NCBI RefSeq assembly: GCF_038396675.1
Contig: NC_088934.1
Coordinates: 44,228,501 to 44,292,500, forward strand
Source: Hydra vulgaris
Lineage: Eukaryota > Cnidaria > Hydrozoa > Anthoathecata > Hydridae
Length of the DNA stretch: 64,000 nucleotides
Reading direction: 5' to 3'
The position numbers and the translations under genes were made by a program. The notes under the pieces were generated by a model that worked only from the letters and a program-made list of their open reading frames with translations, ran no database searches and was not told where the DNA came from. Positions 1 through 11,672 of this stretch are shown here, piece after piece (within the stretch, counting starts at the first letter, position 1; every line of letters begins with the position of its first letter).

Positions 1-1
1 C

Positions 2-456
2 AACGAACCGCTATTTAGTAGTCTTATTAATAAAACAAGCGAAGGAGCATCTCCTATCAGTGAATCAGAAACGAAAATAATTAATGTAATCTCAGCTGAA
101 CAAAAAGAAAAAGTAAAAAAAGAAAAAAATGTACTTGTGTTTGGATTAAAGGAATCGAGCCAAAAAAGCAAGGATGAAATCAAAGAAGATGACGATGGAA
201 GTATTGGTGAAGTTTTTGATTCTATTGGATTAGAAAAATTGAATATTGTTACTATTTCAGTTTAAACAGTAGAGATAAAAATAAACCAGGACCACTAGTT
301 GTTGAACTAGTTAATTCATCATATCAGAAACAAGTTTTAAGTGTTGCTAGGGAATTAAATAAAATCGAAGCATATAAAAATAAAGTATTTATCAATCCAG
401 ATCTAACGTATAGAAAAAGAGCTAGCCTTAAATTGCTACTTGGTGAAGAAAAATAA
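2..456 (+). pseudogene. LINE ORF1-like C-terminal part, one frameshift
   Basis: Frame 2 is open from the window edge to a stop at about 263, with a lysine/glutamate-rich stretch and 'NVLVFGLKES'. The reading then continues in another frame from about 264 to the stop at 454-456, with 'KPGPLVVELV' and 'KVFINPDLTYRKRA'. This word pair resembles the nucleic-acid-binding ORF1 of animal CR1/L2-type LINEs. The gap to the endonuclease frame is only about 20 bp, as expected for a two-ORF LINE. The frameshift lies near 260-265. It is too short to be tracked as an ORF. Function is inferred from context and short motifs. Confidence 0.6.
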
Positions 457-476
457 ATTAAATAAACTAGATTAAG

Positions 477-1383
477 ATGAAAGTTCGACATTTCAATTCG
501 TTATCAGAAACAATACGTTGCAGAAAATTGAAATCAAAAACCAATAAAATATTTGAAGCACCATTAAGATTAAGATCTAAACTCAGTGAAATAAGGTGCT
601 TATACTTGAATGCAACTTCATTAAACAATAAGTTCGATGAACTAAATAAAGTTATTAACAAAGTTAATGTAGTAATGATTTGTGAAACTTGGTGGAATAA
701 TGAGTCAGTAACTAATATCAATGGATATACCTTATTTAGAAAAGATAGAGATGTTGGTAGAGGTGGAGAAATTTTTAAAAAACCCTAATATAGAACAAAT
801 CTTTTGTGTTATTGAATTAGGAAATGAAAAAATATTATATGGTAGTATCTACAGAACTGGAAATAGTTACATAAGTAACTGTATCAACATCACAAAGTCT
901 ATTAAATTTGCTCATTCAAAGAAACTATCAAACAAATATACTGGAATCCTTATTTGTGGGGATTTTAATTTCCACACGATTAGGTGGACGGAGGATTATT
1001 ATGGCGAACTAACTTGTGAGTCTGATAACAAAGCCAAAATATTTTTAGAATGTTTAAATAATTGCTTCATGCATCAAAATGTGATGGAACCAACCTTTCA
1101 AAATAACATAGGAGATAAAACAAATGTACTTGATTTTATTATAACTGAAAATAAAAATAGAGTTTATAAACTGGCACACCTTCCATCATTGGGAGGTCAT
1201 CACACTATTACATTTAACTACAGTTATACAGAAAAGTGTATTGATAACAATGTGTTTAAAAAAGACAAGTTCAATCAAGGGAAATTCTATGAACTAAATA
1301 ATTATTTAAAAATTATAAACTGGAAAGATAAATTTAAAGGTTTGGAAATAAACGAATGTTACAAAAAATGGCTAAGTTACTAA
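477..1383 (+). pseudogene. LINE AP-endonuclease domain, frameshifted
   Basis: The APE-type endonuclease nicks target DNA to prime reverse transcription. The N-terminal half (477-788) holds 'CLYLNATSLNNK' and 'VVMICETWW', the usual first catalytic region. The C-terminal half (721-1383, another frame) has 'GILICGDFNFHTIRW' and 'TNVLDFIITEN', the Asp/Asn active-site blocks, followed by 'LGGHHTITF' with the late histidine. A frame change near 770-790 and loss of a few residues separate the halves. Because the key blocks remain readable, the decay is moderate. It is followed directly by the RT region of the same element. Confidence 0.75.
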
Positions 1384-1699
1384 GTTACGTTACGAAGAAG
1401 GATGTAAACTTTTTATTCCGATCATTAAAGTGGAAAATATTCAAACCAACACAAAACCTCTCTAGATAAATAGAGAATTGAAAGCGTTGTCGAAAGAAAA
1501 AAGAAAAATTTGATTCAAAAAAATGTAAGGGAAAAAAATTCAGAGACATTCATTTACTTGCAAAATACAAGGAGATAAATAAGACATTAAAAAAAGAGGT
1601 GAATTAGAGAATCAAAATATCATATTAGAGAATCAGAATATGATCTTGCTTTAAATTCGAAATCTAACCTCAAGAAAGTTTATGCATATATAAATAATA

Positions 1700-3356
1700 A
1701 AACTAAAGTCAAAGAGAATATAAGAGCGATCCAACTAAAAAACGGTAGTATTGTAACAGATTTAAAGGTAATTGCAAATACATTAAATGGGTATTTTGCA
1801 TCAGTATTCATCAAGCCGCAAGATTTATCTGTTCCAATCATAGAAATAGAAACACAAAATTTCTGTAGAAATCCAGATTTTAATGTCTCTGTTGTAGAGG
1901 AGTACTTAAGTAAATTGGATACTAATAAAGCAACTGGAATGAAAAAAGTTCACCCAAAAGTTCTAAAGCAGTGCAAATCCGCTTTAGCCAAAACCCTATC
2001 ATTAATGTTTAATAAATCCGTTGAAACAAGTAAACTCCCAAAGTTATGGTCATGTGCTAATATCATTCAGCTGTTTAAAAACGGTAACAAATTAGACCCT
2101 AGCAACTATAAACCTGTATCTTTAACATCTGTAGTTTATAAAGTCATCGAAACAATAATAAAGGATAAAATGATGAAATATTTAGTAGATAACAAGCTAA
2201 TCATTAAAAACCAACAGGGATTTGTTAATAATAAAAGTTGTGTGACGAACCTATTGGAATCTCTAGATTTCGTCACAAATTCAATAGACATTGGTTGGAA
2301 TGTGATTGTTTTGTTTTTAGATTTTGCCAAAGCGTTTGATTCGATTGATCATGAAAGATTAATGTTAAAACTGGATGCTTTTGGTTTTTAATCAAAATTA
2401 TTGGATTGGTGCCAAGGATTTTAAAAAAACAGACTTCAAAGAGTGGTGATTGGAGATAATACATCTGAATGGGAAGAAGTTGTGAGTGGAGTACCGCAAG
2501 GATCAGTGCTAGGACCACTATTATTTGTAGCCTATATCAATGATATCTCCAATCAAATAAAATCAAGCTGTAAACTCTTTGCTGATGACACGAAAATCCT
2601 TAAAGCAATAAAAAATGATAATGATATTATTGAACTTCAACAAGATATAGACGTATTAATGGAAAGGATAATGAGTGGTTGATGAAGTTCAACCAGCAAA
2701 AATGTAAGATTATGGTAATTGGAAATAACCAACGCAAATTTTCATTGAACAATACAGCTTTAGTGTACTCAAGTATGAAAAAAGATTTAGGTGTGTACGT
2801 TTCTGACAATTTAGGATGGAAGCACCATGTAAATAAAGCAATAAATAAAGCAAATCAAAATCTAGGTCAAATCAAACACACTTTTAAATTCTTAAATGAA
2901 AAAACAACGAAACTCTTGCTTATAGTTCGTCCACATTTAGAATATACAGCTCCCATCTGGAATCCTTATTGGCAGTATGATAAAGATAAACTAGAGAGTG
3001 TTTAACAGAGAGCTACTAGAATAGAAAGTTTAAGAGAATATAGCTATGAAGAGAGATTAAAAAAGTTGGGTTTATTATCGCTGGAGAATAGATGAAGAAG
3101 AGGTGATATGATACAAATGTTTAAATATTTGAAAGGAAACGATATCATAAACTTTCACATAAAACCCGAAATGCTAGACAAAGACCATAAAAAATGTGGC
3201 CACAATAGTAAACTAAGAAGACAATATACGGGAAATATTAAACGTTTTTTCACCAATAGAGTGGTAAATGACTGGAACAAACTTAAACAAGAAACAATAG
3301 ATACAGTTAGTATCAACCAATTCAAAAAAAAATTGAATGAACATTTTGAATACTAA
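1700..3356 (+). pseudogene. CR1 LINE reverse transcriptase, multiple breaks
   Basis: The RT polymerises cDNA at the nicked target. Readable blocks in order: 'NKATGMKKVHPKVLKQ' (about 1921), 'SNYKPVSLTSVVYKVIE' (2101), 'LFLDFAKAFDSIDHERL' with the first catalytic Asp (2310), 'SGVPQGSVLGPLLF' (2485), 'LFADDTK' with the catalytic Asp pair (2575), 'DLGVYVSDNLGWKHH' (2785) and the CR1 tail to 3356. Stops or frameshifts occur near 2391, 2440, 2682, 3005 and 3095. The catalytic residues are intact but no continuous ORF remains. It belongs with ORF1 and the endonuclease upstream. Confidence 0.85.
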
Positions 3357-3456
3357 TTTTTATTATTTTTGTGTGTTACTACTGTTAAAGTACGAACACT
3401 ACGCAGTTTGCACTCATCACTTTTGAAGTGTACAGCGCTATTATGTTATATATTAT

Positions 3457-3960
3457 ATTATATATATAAGATAAATTTAAATTCAATTTTTGTTCTAATT
3501 TGTCCAGTTTTTATTTTAATTTGACACGAATTAGTTTTGCGAGGTATAAGTTTTGTGTGGCAAATTAAAATGAAAATTGACAAATTAAAATGAAAATAAA
3601 TGCCAAATTTAAGTGAAAAGCGCCAAATTAAATATAAAAAAAATGATAAATTGTAGTAAAAATTGACCAACTTAAACGCAAAAAAGTGAACTAACAAATT
3701 TCCGCTCTAAACCTAAATAAAAATAACCGTTACTTTTTAAGTAAGTTACTTTTTAAGTACAGTTTTAAAATCTTTTAAATTCTTTTTATTAGAATTAAAT
3801 GAATTACAATCATAGGATTGTGTTACTATTTATATAAAAAAGTTGCTCATTTTTAATAAGTGGACTAAGTTGTCCTGAACCACCCTCCAATTTGTCCGAT
3901 ACCACCCGATCATGCCTCATTTACAAATAGTTTTAAAACCAGTGAATTAAAGCACTAAAC
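3457..3960. other. AT-rich spacer with imperfect short tandem repeat
   Basis: No gene is visible. At about 3565-3640 the word GACAAATTAAAATGAAAAT recurs with variation, as an imperfect array of roughly 19-bp units, also seen in diverged form on either side. The rest is low-complexity AT-rich DNA. Confidence 0.5.
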
Positions 3961-3962
3961 AA

Positions 3963-4063
<101 letters not shown>

Positions 4064-4147
4064 CTGATCTGCTCCTTAAAAATACGGGTATTTGTAAGCA
4101 GCCGTATTTACGGGGGCAAGGGGGGCTAGGAAGCTTTGATATAAAAG

Positions 4148-4300
4148 GTTTTATAGGGCGCCAGCCGTCAGAATGGTAGAATCTTAGAAAGTCGTTATTT
4201 AGTTATTTTATATCTTGGTGCTCCAGGCACCAAGTTTTTATAAGGCGCCAGCCGTCAGAATGGTAGAATCTTAGAAAGTCGTTAAATAGTTATTTATATC
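4148..4300 (+). repeat. Two direct copies of a tRNA-head-like repeat
   Basis: GGCGCCAGCCGTCAGAATGG and the following 40 bp or so occur twice, starting near 4157 and 4243, about 86 bp apart. The piece AGCCGTCAGAATGGTAGAAT looks like a tRNA D-arm/A box (consensus TRGYNNARYNGG). No matching B box is visible downstream. This would suit a degraded tRNA-derived SINE head that was duplicated. Between the copies is a small hairpin, TTGGTGCTCCAGGCACCAA. Confidence 0.5.
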
Positions 4301-4850
4301 ATTATCACGAAAATTTCTATATTATTATCATATCCGAATCATAGATCGACTCATAGACCTACTAAATATCTCCAAGTCTTTTGCGGCAAAGTATCCAATT
4401 ATTTGCATTTCTGCTTACAACTATACGCGTGCATATTTTTTAAAACAAAAATATAAGCATTGATTTATTGAAAATATTAGCATTAATTTATCTTTATAAA
4501 AGTTCATCATTTTAAAAGCAATCAAAGCCCACTTGCAAAATATACATAACTATGCGCGAATTATTTATGCGTAAACTTTGATTTGGTAAAAAATAGTCTT
4601 ATTGCCCAGTTTGATCCTTTTTTGAGGTTCCTATCCTTTTTTAGCGGATCGTACCTATTTTTTACTATATATGAGCAGTTCATAGGTAAACTGGCAGATA
4701 ATTTTATACAAATGGTTGTATAAAATTATCTGCCATTACAATACAAAAAAAAACTAAGTATTTTTCCATCTGTATTGATATTAGTTATGTAGATGAACTG
4801 TATTCATTTTTCGGTATATTTTAAAAGAACGGCTGTCTAGTAGAAAAATT
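4301..4850. other. Non-coding AT-rich spacer with one perfect hairpin
   Basis: No ORF of note. At 4693-4711 and 4716-4734 lies a 19-bp perfect inverted repeat with a 4-nt loop (GGCAGATAATTTTATACAA and its reverse complement). Confidence 0.8.
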
Positions 4851-5330
4851 TTTAGGCTTTTACCTAACTCTGGTCATAAATTTGAAGAATTAGAAGATGC
4901 TATATTTTTCTGGATAAAAAATGTGGCACACGATGTCTAAAAAGAAAAAAGATTTAAAAATCATGCTCCAAGAAGCTTGGGCTGATATCGACTCAGATAC
5001 GACTAAGAAATTAGTTGAATCGATGCCATGTCGACTTGCAGAAGTCATGAAAGCTAAAGGCGGTCCAACTCGATATTAAAAATCTTTAAGCCTTAATCTT
5101 TAAAATTTTGTTTGGATACTTATTTAATGCTAAAAAATTCCATAGTTTAAATGTATCTTAATTTTTTATCAATTAAATATTATTATTGATTTTTTTTTTT
5201 TGCATATTGAATTCGTAATAAAATTTCTTTCAGAATAAACATTTCTTTTATTTTTATAAAGTTTTTTTTTTCAGAAATAACCTGACAAAGTTTATTCTCC
5301 ATATGAAAATCTTTTGTTCGGATACTTATT
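4848..5330 (+). pseudogene. Tc1-type transposase C-terminal remnant
   Basis: The reading to the stop at about 5080 gives 'IMLQEAWADIDSDTTKKL', 'VESMPCRLAEVMKAKGG' and 'PTRY'. This is the standard C-terminal end of Tc1 transposases (compare 'LIESMPRRMKAVIKSKGG' in the Tc1 copy at 60100-60210). The catalytic core is missing. Just upstream, 4848-4938 reads 'RLLPNSGHKFEELEDAIFFW', which looks like the DNA-binding start of a pogo/Tc5-type transposase, so this may be a join of two remnants. Downstream, TTTGTTTGGATACTTATTT (5107) and a variant at 5312 may be remains of terminal repeats. Confidence 0.65.
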
Positions 5331-5800
5331 TCTCTAACTGTATACTTATTTATTTAATATTTATTTCTATGAATTTGTTATTTTACTTTTTATTAACTTT
5401 TTTATTACTTTAAAAAAATTTTTTTTTTTTTTTAATTTTTAAATTCTTTAAAAAAATTCTTTATGACCCTGTAACTTTTTGTTTTTGCTTTTATCTTTTT
5501 AAAATAAAGTCTTATTTTATATATATTGGTAACATTTATATACTCTATACGAAATTATTTATTTTTTACGGAATCAATCTCGGGGCTTGGCGATAAGACA
5601 AATTGTGTCTTCTTCTTGCCCCGGCCATCTGTATATTGGGAATATTGGTTGTATTTATATTTTTATACGGCAAAAAATGGAGAGAAAAAAATAAAATAAA
5701 AAAAGAACTTGCGGTAGTAGTGTTTGCACAATTTGAATTTTGTATGGGTACATCTTAAAATCCAACTTAAAAATTCTATGCAATGTCGTTCTGGAAATGA
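5331..5800. other. AT-rich spacer, no gene seen
   Basis: Homopolymer-rich DNA with a GC-richer patch at 5575-5630 (CGGGGCTTGGCGATAAGACA). No coding or RNA signal is recognised. Confidence 0.6.
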
Positions 5801-5804
5801 CTAA

Positions 5805-6210
5805 TTGGCTGGAGAACGGCGAGTTGAGACAGATGGATCATCTGCAACACTCTGCCGCATAGTTTTCACATTATCTTCAGTGCGAATATTTCGATGGGCA
5901 CCTCGTCCAGTACGGTTGGCCACTGAACCCAGTTCATTAAAACAACCAACCAAACTCCTAATCAAGATGGCTGTGGGAGCTGTTCTGGAAATAAAATGTT
6001 GCCAATATTTACGCTGCGTCAAAACAATTGGTCGTTGACAAGAATAGAAAAACTCGATAATTTTAACGCGCTGTTTTGTACTGTATGGTTCCATAGTAAA
6101 TCTCCAAGAATTCAATTATAACCTAAAAAAAGAGAAAAATAGAATATGTCAAAAAATAAAAGTTGTTTCGGTTTTACATTAGTAGGTCTTCTTTGGCCCA
6201 CCCTGTATTT
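5805..6210 (-). pseudogene. Mariner-type element remnant: terminal repeat plus transposase N-terminus
   Basis: Reverse strand. A 5' terminal sequence at about 6185-6210 (ACAGGGTGGGCCAAAGAAG read on the minus strand) precedes an ATG at 6091-6093, in frame with another at 6113-6115. The protein begins 'MEPYSTKQRVKIIEFFYSC' and shows the helix-turn-helix region 'LIRSLVGCFNELGSVANRTG'. The same N-terminal layout is seen in the DD41D-type transposase at 42544-43629. The copy ends at about 5805 and lacks the whole catalytic domain, so it cannot move itself. It abuts the hAT insertion at 6226. Confidence 0.65.
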
Positions 6211-6697
6211 GTAAAATGATCAGAATAGTGGCGGATACAAAGAGAGGTGGGGGAGGGGTAACTAGCCTCCTATCCCTCCCCACCACCACCTTAAAAATTT
6301 CAAACTTTCAAAATATTATTGAAAAATTTGTAAAAGAAATAACAAAATATAAAAAATTATTTTGCAGCTAACTATTTACAATTTTTTTTTTTGCTAAACT
6401 AAATCTATTTCATAGCATTATAAAAAAATATATTGTTGCATTTTTAACAATTTTACGATATCGAAGAAAAACGACGAAAGTTTCTAAACATTTTAATGTT
6501 ATCATCATCAGTTCATTCTATTATAGGATTAGATAACAATAAAAAGCAATACAATTACTATCTTTCTATTTTGATAAATATTTAAAATTGTTTTTAAAAA
6601 CTTTCGAAATTTGGTTTTAATGGTAAATTTTATTTTTTTTTAATTTAATTTTAATTATTAGTATAACTTATATACGCGATGCCATACACGATGCCAT

Positions 6698-9060
6698 ATG
6701 CGATGCCATACGATGTCATCATCCGAACAATTTAATTGTGCATTTATTGGCATGGCTGAAAATAATCAAATTACAATGAAACTAAGCCATTTTTCTTCAG
6801 AACTTGGACTTTTTATGGAAGCTGCTAATTTTACAAGTAAAAATAGCGCAGAAATTAATAAAGAAGATTCAATACCCGTAACAAAAGATGATAGCTGTTC
6901 ACCTATAGACATTAGGGCATTTTTAACACGTCATGTAACTGAACAAGATAAATACCGAATATTGAAATGCAGTTGGTTTCCTTGTCCAAATTACAAATAT
7001 CCATATTCTGTGCATTTAAAGAAGGCTAAGAATGTTAATTGCTTTTTGTCCGAGAAACATAACATAATTTTACTTTGATAATGATTGCAAAATGCTTTTA
7101 TAGAATTTTTTGTAAGTATTGCTTTCTTTTTGCAAAAGTTGAGTGAATACACAGTCAACTGCAATTACTCAAGCAACTTTACCTTTTAAAAGTTATTCAA
7201 AGCTTTTGGGTAAGGATGGAGACTTAGAATTACATGATTGCAATGCGTATTACAAAGTTGTTATGTTTGCTGCATCAGATTTTATCAGAACATATGAATG
7301 TCCGTCTACAGATGTACGTAATTTAGTTAACGAAGGAAGACTTTATAGTGTTATATTTGATGAAACAACGAATACCAGTCATAGTTCTCAACTGACAGTA
7401 GTATTAAGATATATTTATGTTAATACCTGTGAAATCCGTAAAGATTTTATTGGTTTTGTAAACTGTTATACTGAAAATTATTCTGATTTTACTTATAAAA
7501 CTGGAGACTTATTAACTAGAGAATTATTAGCTAACACAGTGGCAAATACATTAACAGAATTTGGCTTCAATTTATAGGATTGTGTTTGTATAGGTACTGA
7601 TGGATGCAGCCTTATGTTAGGCGAAAACAATGGAGCAGTCACGAAATTACAAAAGACGCAATAAAAAGTTCATATTACAACCATGCTTTAAACTTATTAA
7701 TTTCCAAATGTTTGTCTGTGCGAGCTCTAAGAAATACAATTGGCACAATGAAAGAAGTAATGTCATTTTATAAAGCTTCGCCGAAGCGAAGTAACGTTCT
7801 TAAATAAATAAAAGTTACACCTTTAATTTTCTGATGTTAAATTGTAGAACATTGATTGAACTTCCTGAAAAAAACATTGTAATTTTCGGTTCGTTACAGA
7901 TAGTTGATTCTATCATTTTTTGAAAAACGGCCCGTTTTAAGTCACTCTCCCCTATATACCAGTTTTAAATATAAGTACAATAAAATAAGTAGACCAAGAT
8001 GACGTAATTTTATCTTCGGGACCTGTATTACGTTTTAATTTACTGTATAATCGTAAATATATAATGTATTTGTACAAGCAAGATGGATTGAACGGCATGG
8101 TTCTGTGTTAAGTTTTAAATCTTCTTTAATAAATATAGTAGAAACGCTTGATTTGATATCTCAGTGGAATAAACGGAGTTCTTCAACAAAGGTCGCATTA
8201 CCAAAAAATGCAATATCTGAGACCTTATTTGTAAGAACGGTTTGTTCATTTGCCAATGTGTTAAATACCACGGTCTCTTTAAGTGAGGCTCTTCAAAAAA
8301 AATATTGGATAAAGAATATACCAAAACTATTCTTAAACATACCATAAAGATATTAAATAAAAGGCTACAGAATGAAGAAAACCTTAATGCTATGTTTATG
8401 ACTGCATTAAAGTTACTAGAAGACTCCACGAATTAAAGGAAAACAAACTAATTGCGCAAACCTAGATGCCAATGATCCTCTAACTTTCTATAGAGTCAAT
8501 GTTTATTTGTCGTTACTTGAAAGGATATTTCTAGATTTACAGTTCAGATTTTCTGATGAAACTTGAACTCTTTTGAATTAAATGTAGTAATACCTAGAAG
8601 TTTATTAAATAAAACAAAGACAGAGCTAACAGCATCCATAACAAATATACTGAGTTTTATGAAAGGGCTGCCCAACATAAATACTGTTGATGAGAATGTC
8701 CAATTAACAAAAGTTTTTTCAGAACTTGAATTTTGGGAGCTAAAATGGAAAGGCGAAATCAAAAAGCAACAAGACCTACCTGAATGTGCACTGGAAGCAT
8801 ACAAGCAATGTAATGGTAATGTCTTCCCTTTAATCAAATGTATTTTGCAACTGCTTTGCACCCTTCCTGTTAGCGTTGCTTCGAAACAACGGAGTTTCTC
8901 GGTTAAGATTTCTCGGTTAAGATGTCCTATATTAGATCTTAACCAAGAAAAACTTGGTTAAGATCTAATATAAGACAAGAACAATTAAATGGCTTAGCTA
9001 TGATGACTATCCACAGAAATTGCATCATAAATGTCGAAAAGATTATAGAAAGTTTTGCAT
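6698..9060 (+). pseudogene. hAT transposase (ZMYM1/DUF4371-like), heavily broken
   Basis: Fragments in order: an N-terminal zinc-finger region (6698-7078) with 'CSWFPCPNYKYPYSVHLKK'; a DUF4371/RNase H-like part (7143-7577) with 'VIFDETTNTSHSSQLTVVL', carrying the first catalytic Asp; 'CVCIGTDGCSLMLG' (7578) with the second Asp region; 'RWIERHGSVLSFKSSL' (8085-8120); and the C-terminal dimerisation region 'PVSVASKQRSFSV' (8868-8905), then 'QEQLNGLAMMTIHRN' (about 8977-9025). About 260 bp at 7806-8065 is non-coding and may be an intron. An inverted duplication at 8923-8977 breaks the dimerisation domain. Not functional. Confidence 0.85.
8923..8977. repeat. Inverted duplication inside hAT C-terminal domain
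   Basis: Left arm 8923-8947 and right arm 8953-8977 are 25 bp each with one mismatch, around an AAAAA spacer. The right arm is the original coding sequence ('RLRSNIRQEQ'); the left arm is a back-to-front copy that interrupts the frame. Confidence 0.9.
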
Positions 9061-9556
9061 CTTCGAAAACTAGAAAACTCAATTTTTTATTGAAGTTTGT
9101 TAAGTTTATAAAAGTCTTTATTAAAAAAAGATTATACTAAAGATATTATTTTATCTTTTGTTGCACATTAAAGATAGATTTACCTATATGCAGACAAGAC
9201 TGTAGCCTGTGCACCACGATCTTAGCGCACTCGATTTTTAAATGGGATATTACGGAAAAACAAAAAAATTGGTATTTAGTAGTGTTTAGGGCCTCCAAAA
9301 CATTTTGTGCCCAGGGCCATCGAGGATATAAATCCGTCCCTTATTACAGACTAAATATTTATTTTTAACGTTTTGATTTTTTCAAGATATTTATATACTG
9401 ATACATTCAATATATTTATTAGATAAACTTTTCTAAAAATATTCTAAATAATCAAATAAAAAAGTGGTTTATTTGAAAAAAAAAAAGCGGATTTTTTTTT
9501 TGTTAGTCAAATTACCCTCCCTAGGATAATGACCAGGATCCGCCACTGGATCAGAA

Positions 9557-10800
9557 CTGATAAATTTCAAGAACTATATAACTATTCTTATTGCTATATC
9601 TACTATTAGTAAATATAGCATTAAGGATATATCTATACTGCCCAGCGTCCAGTTGTTCAGCCGAAAGATTATTTTCAGAGTTAAAGAGGGTAAATATTTT
9701 TTGAAGTCGGGAATGACTGGTGACTGTCTTAATAGGTTAGCAATTCTATCTATTGAATCTGCACTTATTATAGATATGAACTTTAATGACATTATAAATA
9801 CATTTGCAAAACCAAACTCACGTAGAAAATAATAATTTTTTTTATGTTAAATGAGTTCAACTTAATTAATATGTTTGTATTGAAAATCTTCTTGTTTTTC
9901 AATAACCACATCATATCAAAGTATACAGTTATTTGTAAAAGAGGGCGCCTAAAGGATTAGTGCCCCAGGGCGCCTAAAATATATAAATACGTCTCTGTTT
10001 TTAAGTCTAATCCATACTGACCTTTTAAATACTTTTTTCTTAGATATATATATCCTAGCTTTCCGGACCGATAAAATAAGGGTCTTCACCAAACCTACCA
10101 TTTCTATACTTATCCATTCTACACCGATCATTTCTATACCTAATATTTGTTTACTTTAATATTTTAACGTAGAATAATTCATTTTTAAAAATTGCTTTAA
10201 GAGCAAAAAAAGTAAAATACGCACCTTTTCCGCATACCTAGAGCTTATAAGAGATTTATAATAAGGTTTGTTTTTCTCCTAAACGCATATCATTGATAGT
10301 TCAGTGGTTTGGTGCGCTGTCACCAGTGTCGTTTTGGGGGAGTAAAGACATCCCCTATTAAATTTAGAATATTTTTCAATCTTGCTGTATTTATAGCAAT
10401 ATTTATAGCAAAATTTTTGTTATAGTATATATCTATAATAGTTATAGCAATTTTATAACAAAAAAATAATAATATAGCTAAAGAGTTTTCTAATTGTTAA
10501 AATAAAATTCAAAAGTTTTCTCATTTTAGAGATTTATTATGCACGATTGTTCCATTTACTGCCTGCAAACTCAGCATATATGCTGAAGACGTTTACACTT
10601 TTAGACATTTTTACGCAACGCTATACAAATGGCACAACTAAGAAGATCTTATACCATAATATAGACTATAAAACGCTAAGAATCGTCTATAAATTAGGCA
10701 ACGATAAATTTATTTTTTTTAAATGTTTTGATTTTTTATTTAAGTTACGACTCTGCGAGATAAAACTTTTGATTATTTATATTTTGTTCATTAGCGAAAT
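9557..10800. other. AT-rich intergenic DNA, no gene supported
   Basis: Small open frames on both strands (9574-9792 minus, 10547-10804 plus) have no recognisable motif. The patch GGGCGCCTAAAGGATTAGTG (9943) and CAGGGCGCCTAAAATATA (9967) looks like the end of a decayed hAT copy. A sequence at 10270-10345 (TTCAGTGGTTTGGTGCGCTG) resembles a tRNA A box but has no B box. Confidence 0.5.
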
Positions 10801-10803
10801 TTA

Positions 10804-10905
10804 GCGTTGCGTAATTTATAGATGATCTATCTATAAACTACGCAACGCCAATTTATAGATAGATCATCTATAAATTAGCGTTATAGATCATCTATAAATA
10901 AACGC
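10804..10905. repeat. Cluster of overlapping palindromes
   Basis: GCGTTGCGTAATTTATAG at 10804-10821 pairs with 10831-10848 (one mismatch). AATTTATAGATAGATCATCT at 10850 onward folds on its own tail, and the word GATCATCTATAAAT returns near 10885. The whole 100 bp can form several competing hairpins. Confidence 0.8.
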
Positions 10906-11590
10906 TATCTATTTATCTGTAATCTAAAAGTTAATCCAAAATATAATGGAGTATAATGCTATTTTGATGTTTATCTAAATTCTGTCGTTGTTGCGCACTC
11001 GGTTTAGAATGTTTAACGGGGGCGTGGTAATAAAACTGTAAAACTCTAAATATTCTTATTACATCAATTTTAAATAATTTCAACATCCAATTATTTTTTA
11101 AATAGTTAATTTATTATAATGTTTTTTTTTTTCAATTTAAATTTAAAATTAAAATTTTCAATTACGTTCTTATTAAAAACATACTTTTTGAACCCCCTTA
11201 CTCTTTTAGAAAAAGTAAAGGTCGCTGCGTGACAAGTTCAAATCATCAGCTTGCTTCTTTTTTTTTAATTTCTGTTATTTACAAAACAAAACAACGTTAT
11301 AGTTCTATAGATTTTAAATTCTGTATACAAACATGTTGTATACTCATTTTTCTTGCACGAACTCAACTTAGTTGTAAAAAAACTTGAAATGTAAAACTAA
11401 AATAACATAAGCATCTCAATCATGACGCATACGCAACAAAATTACCCATGTTTTTTTTTGATGTTTTTAGATTTTATAGCTTTTTAAAAAATCTTTTCAT
11501 TTGTTAAAATTTATCGCCATATTTTTGTATATAATCTCTATAAAACTTCATAAGTATATTGTACTTTAAAAAATCTAAAAAAATTAAAAA
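10906..11590. other. AT-rich spacer with an isolated pol III B-box-like word
   Basis: No gene. GACAAGTTCAAATCATC at about 11231 followed by a nine-T run resembles a B box and a pol III terminator, but no A box is in range. The sense strand also carries AACCCCCTTACTC nearby, of unknown meaning. Confidence 0.45.
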
Positions 11591-11593
11591 AAA

Positions 11594-11672
11594 AGAAGGG
11601 TCAGACTCCAACCATGGCGTCTTTATTAAGAAGCTCTGCGCGATAAACACTCGGCCACACTAGCACGTTGAC
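11594..11672 (-). ncRNA. tRNA-like sequence (degenerate Leu/Ser type) or SINE head
   Basis: On the minus strand, GCTAGTGTGGCCGAGTGTTT contains a good A box (TGGCCGAGTGTT). About 40 nt later ATGGTTGGAGTCTGACCC resembles the T arm and B box (GGTTCGANTCC) with two changes, and a T-rich tract follows. The spacing fits a tRNA gene with Leu/Ser-type D arm. The T loop lacks the invariant TTC and stem pairing is imperfect, so a functional tRNA is unlikely. A tRNA-derived SINE or tRNA pseudogene is the better reading. Confidence 0.5.

Larger units (their letters stand above)
1..3450 (+). mobile_element. CR1-type non-LTR retrotransposon (LINE), decayed, 5' end outside window
   Basis: The order ORF1-like, AP endonuclease, reverse transcriptase and a C-terminal tail matches the CR1 clade. 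The tail reads like CR1, with 'YEERLKKLGL' at about 3045-3080 and 'NRVVNDWNKLKQ' near 3260-3290. All reading frames carry stops and frameshifts, so this copy is dead. The 3' end falls in the short TA-rich tail at about 3440-3475. CR1 expansion is known for brown Hydra genomes; assignment of this copy to that clade is from motif reading only. Confidence 0.85.
6226..9548 (+). mobile_element. hAT DNA transposon with perfect 8-bp target duplication
   Basis: The 8-bp sequence GATCAGAA is present at 6218-6225 and again at 9549-9556. Directly inside are imperfect terminal inverted repeats, TAGTGGCGGAT on the left and ATCCGCCACTG on the right. Eight-base duplications and CAGTGG-type ends are hallmarks of the hAT superfamily. 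Inside the left end is a G-rich then C-rich strand-biased patch (6245-6290). The internal gene is hAT-like but broken. Confidence 0.92.

Noticed and set aside
4848-4938. Complete pogo/Tc5-type gene upstream of the Tc1 remnant
   Set aside because: Only about 30 residues resemble the DNA-binding start; mentioned as a possible remnant only.
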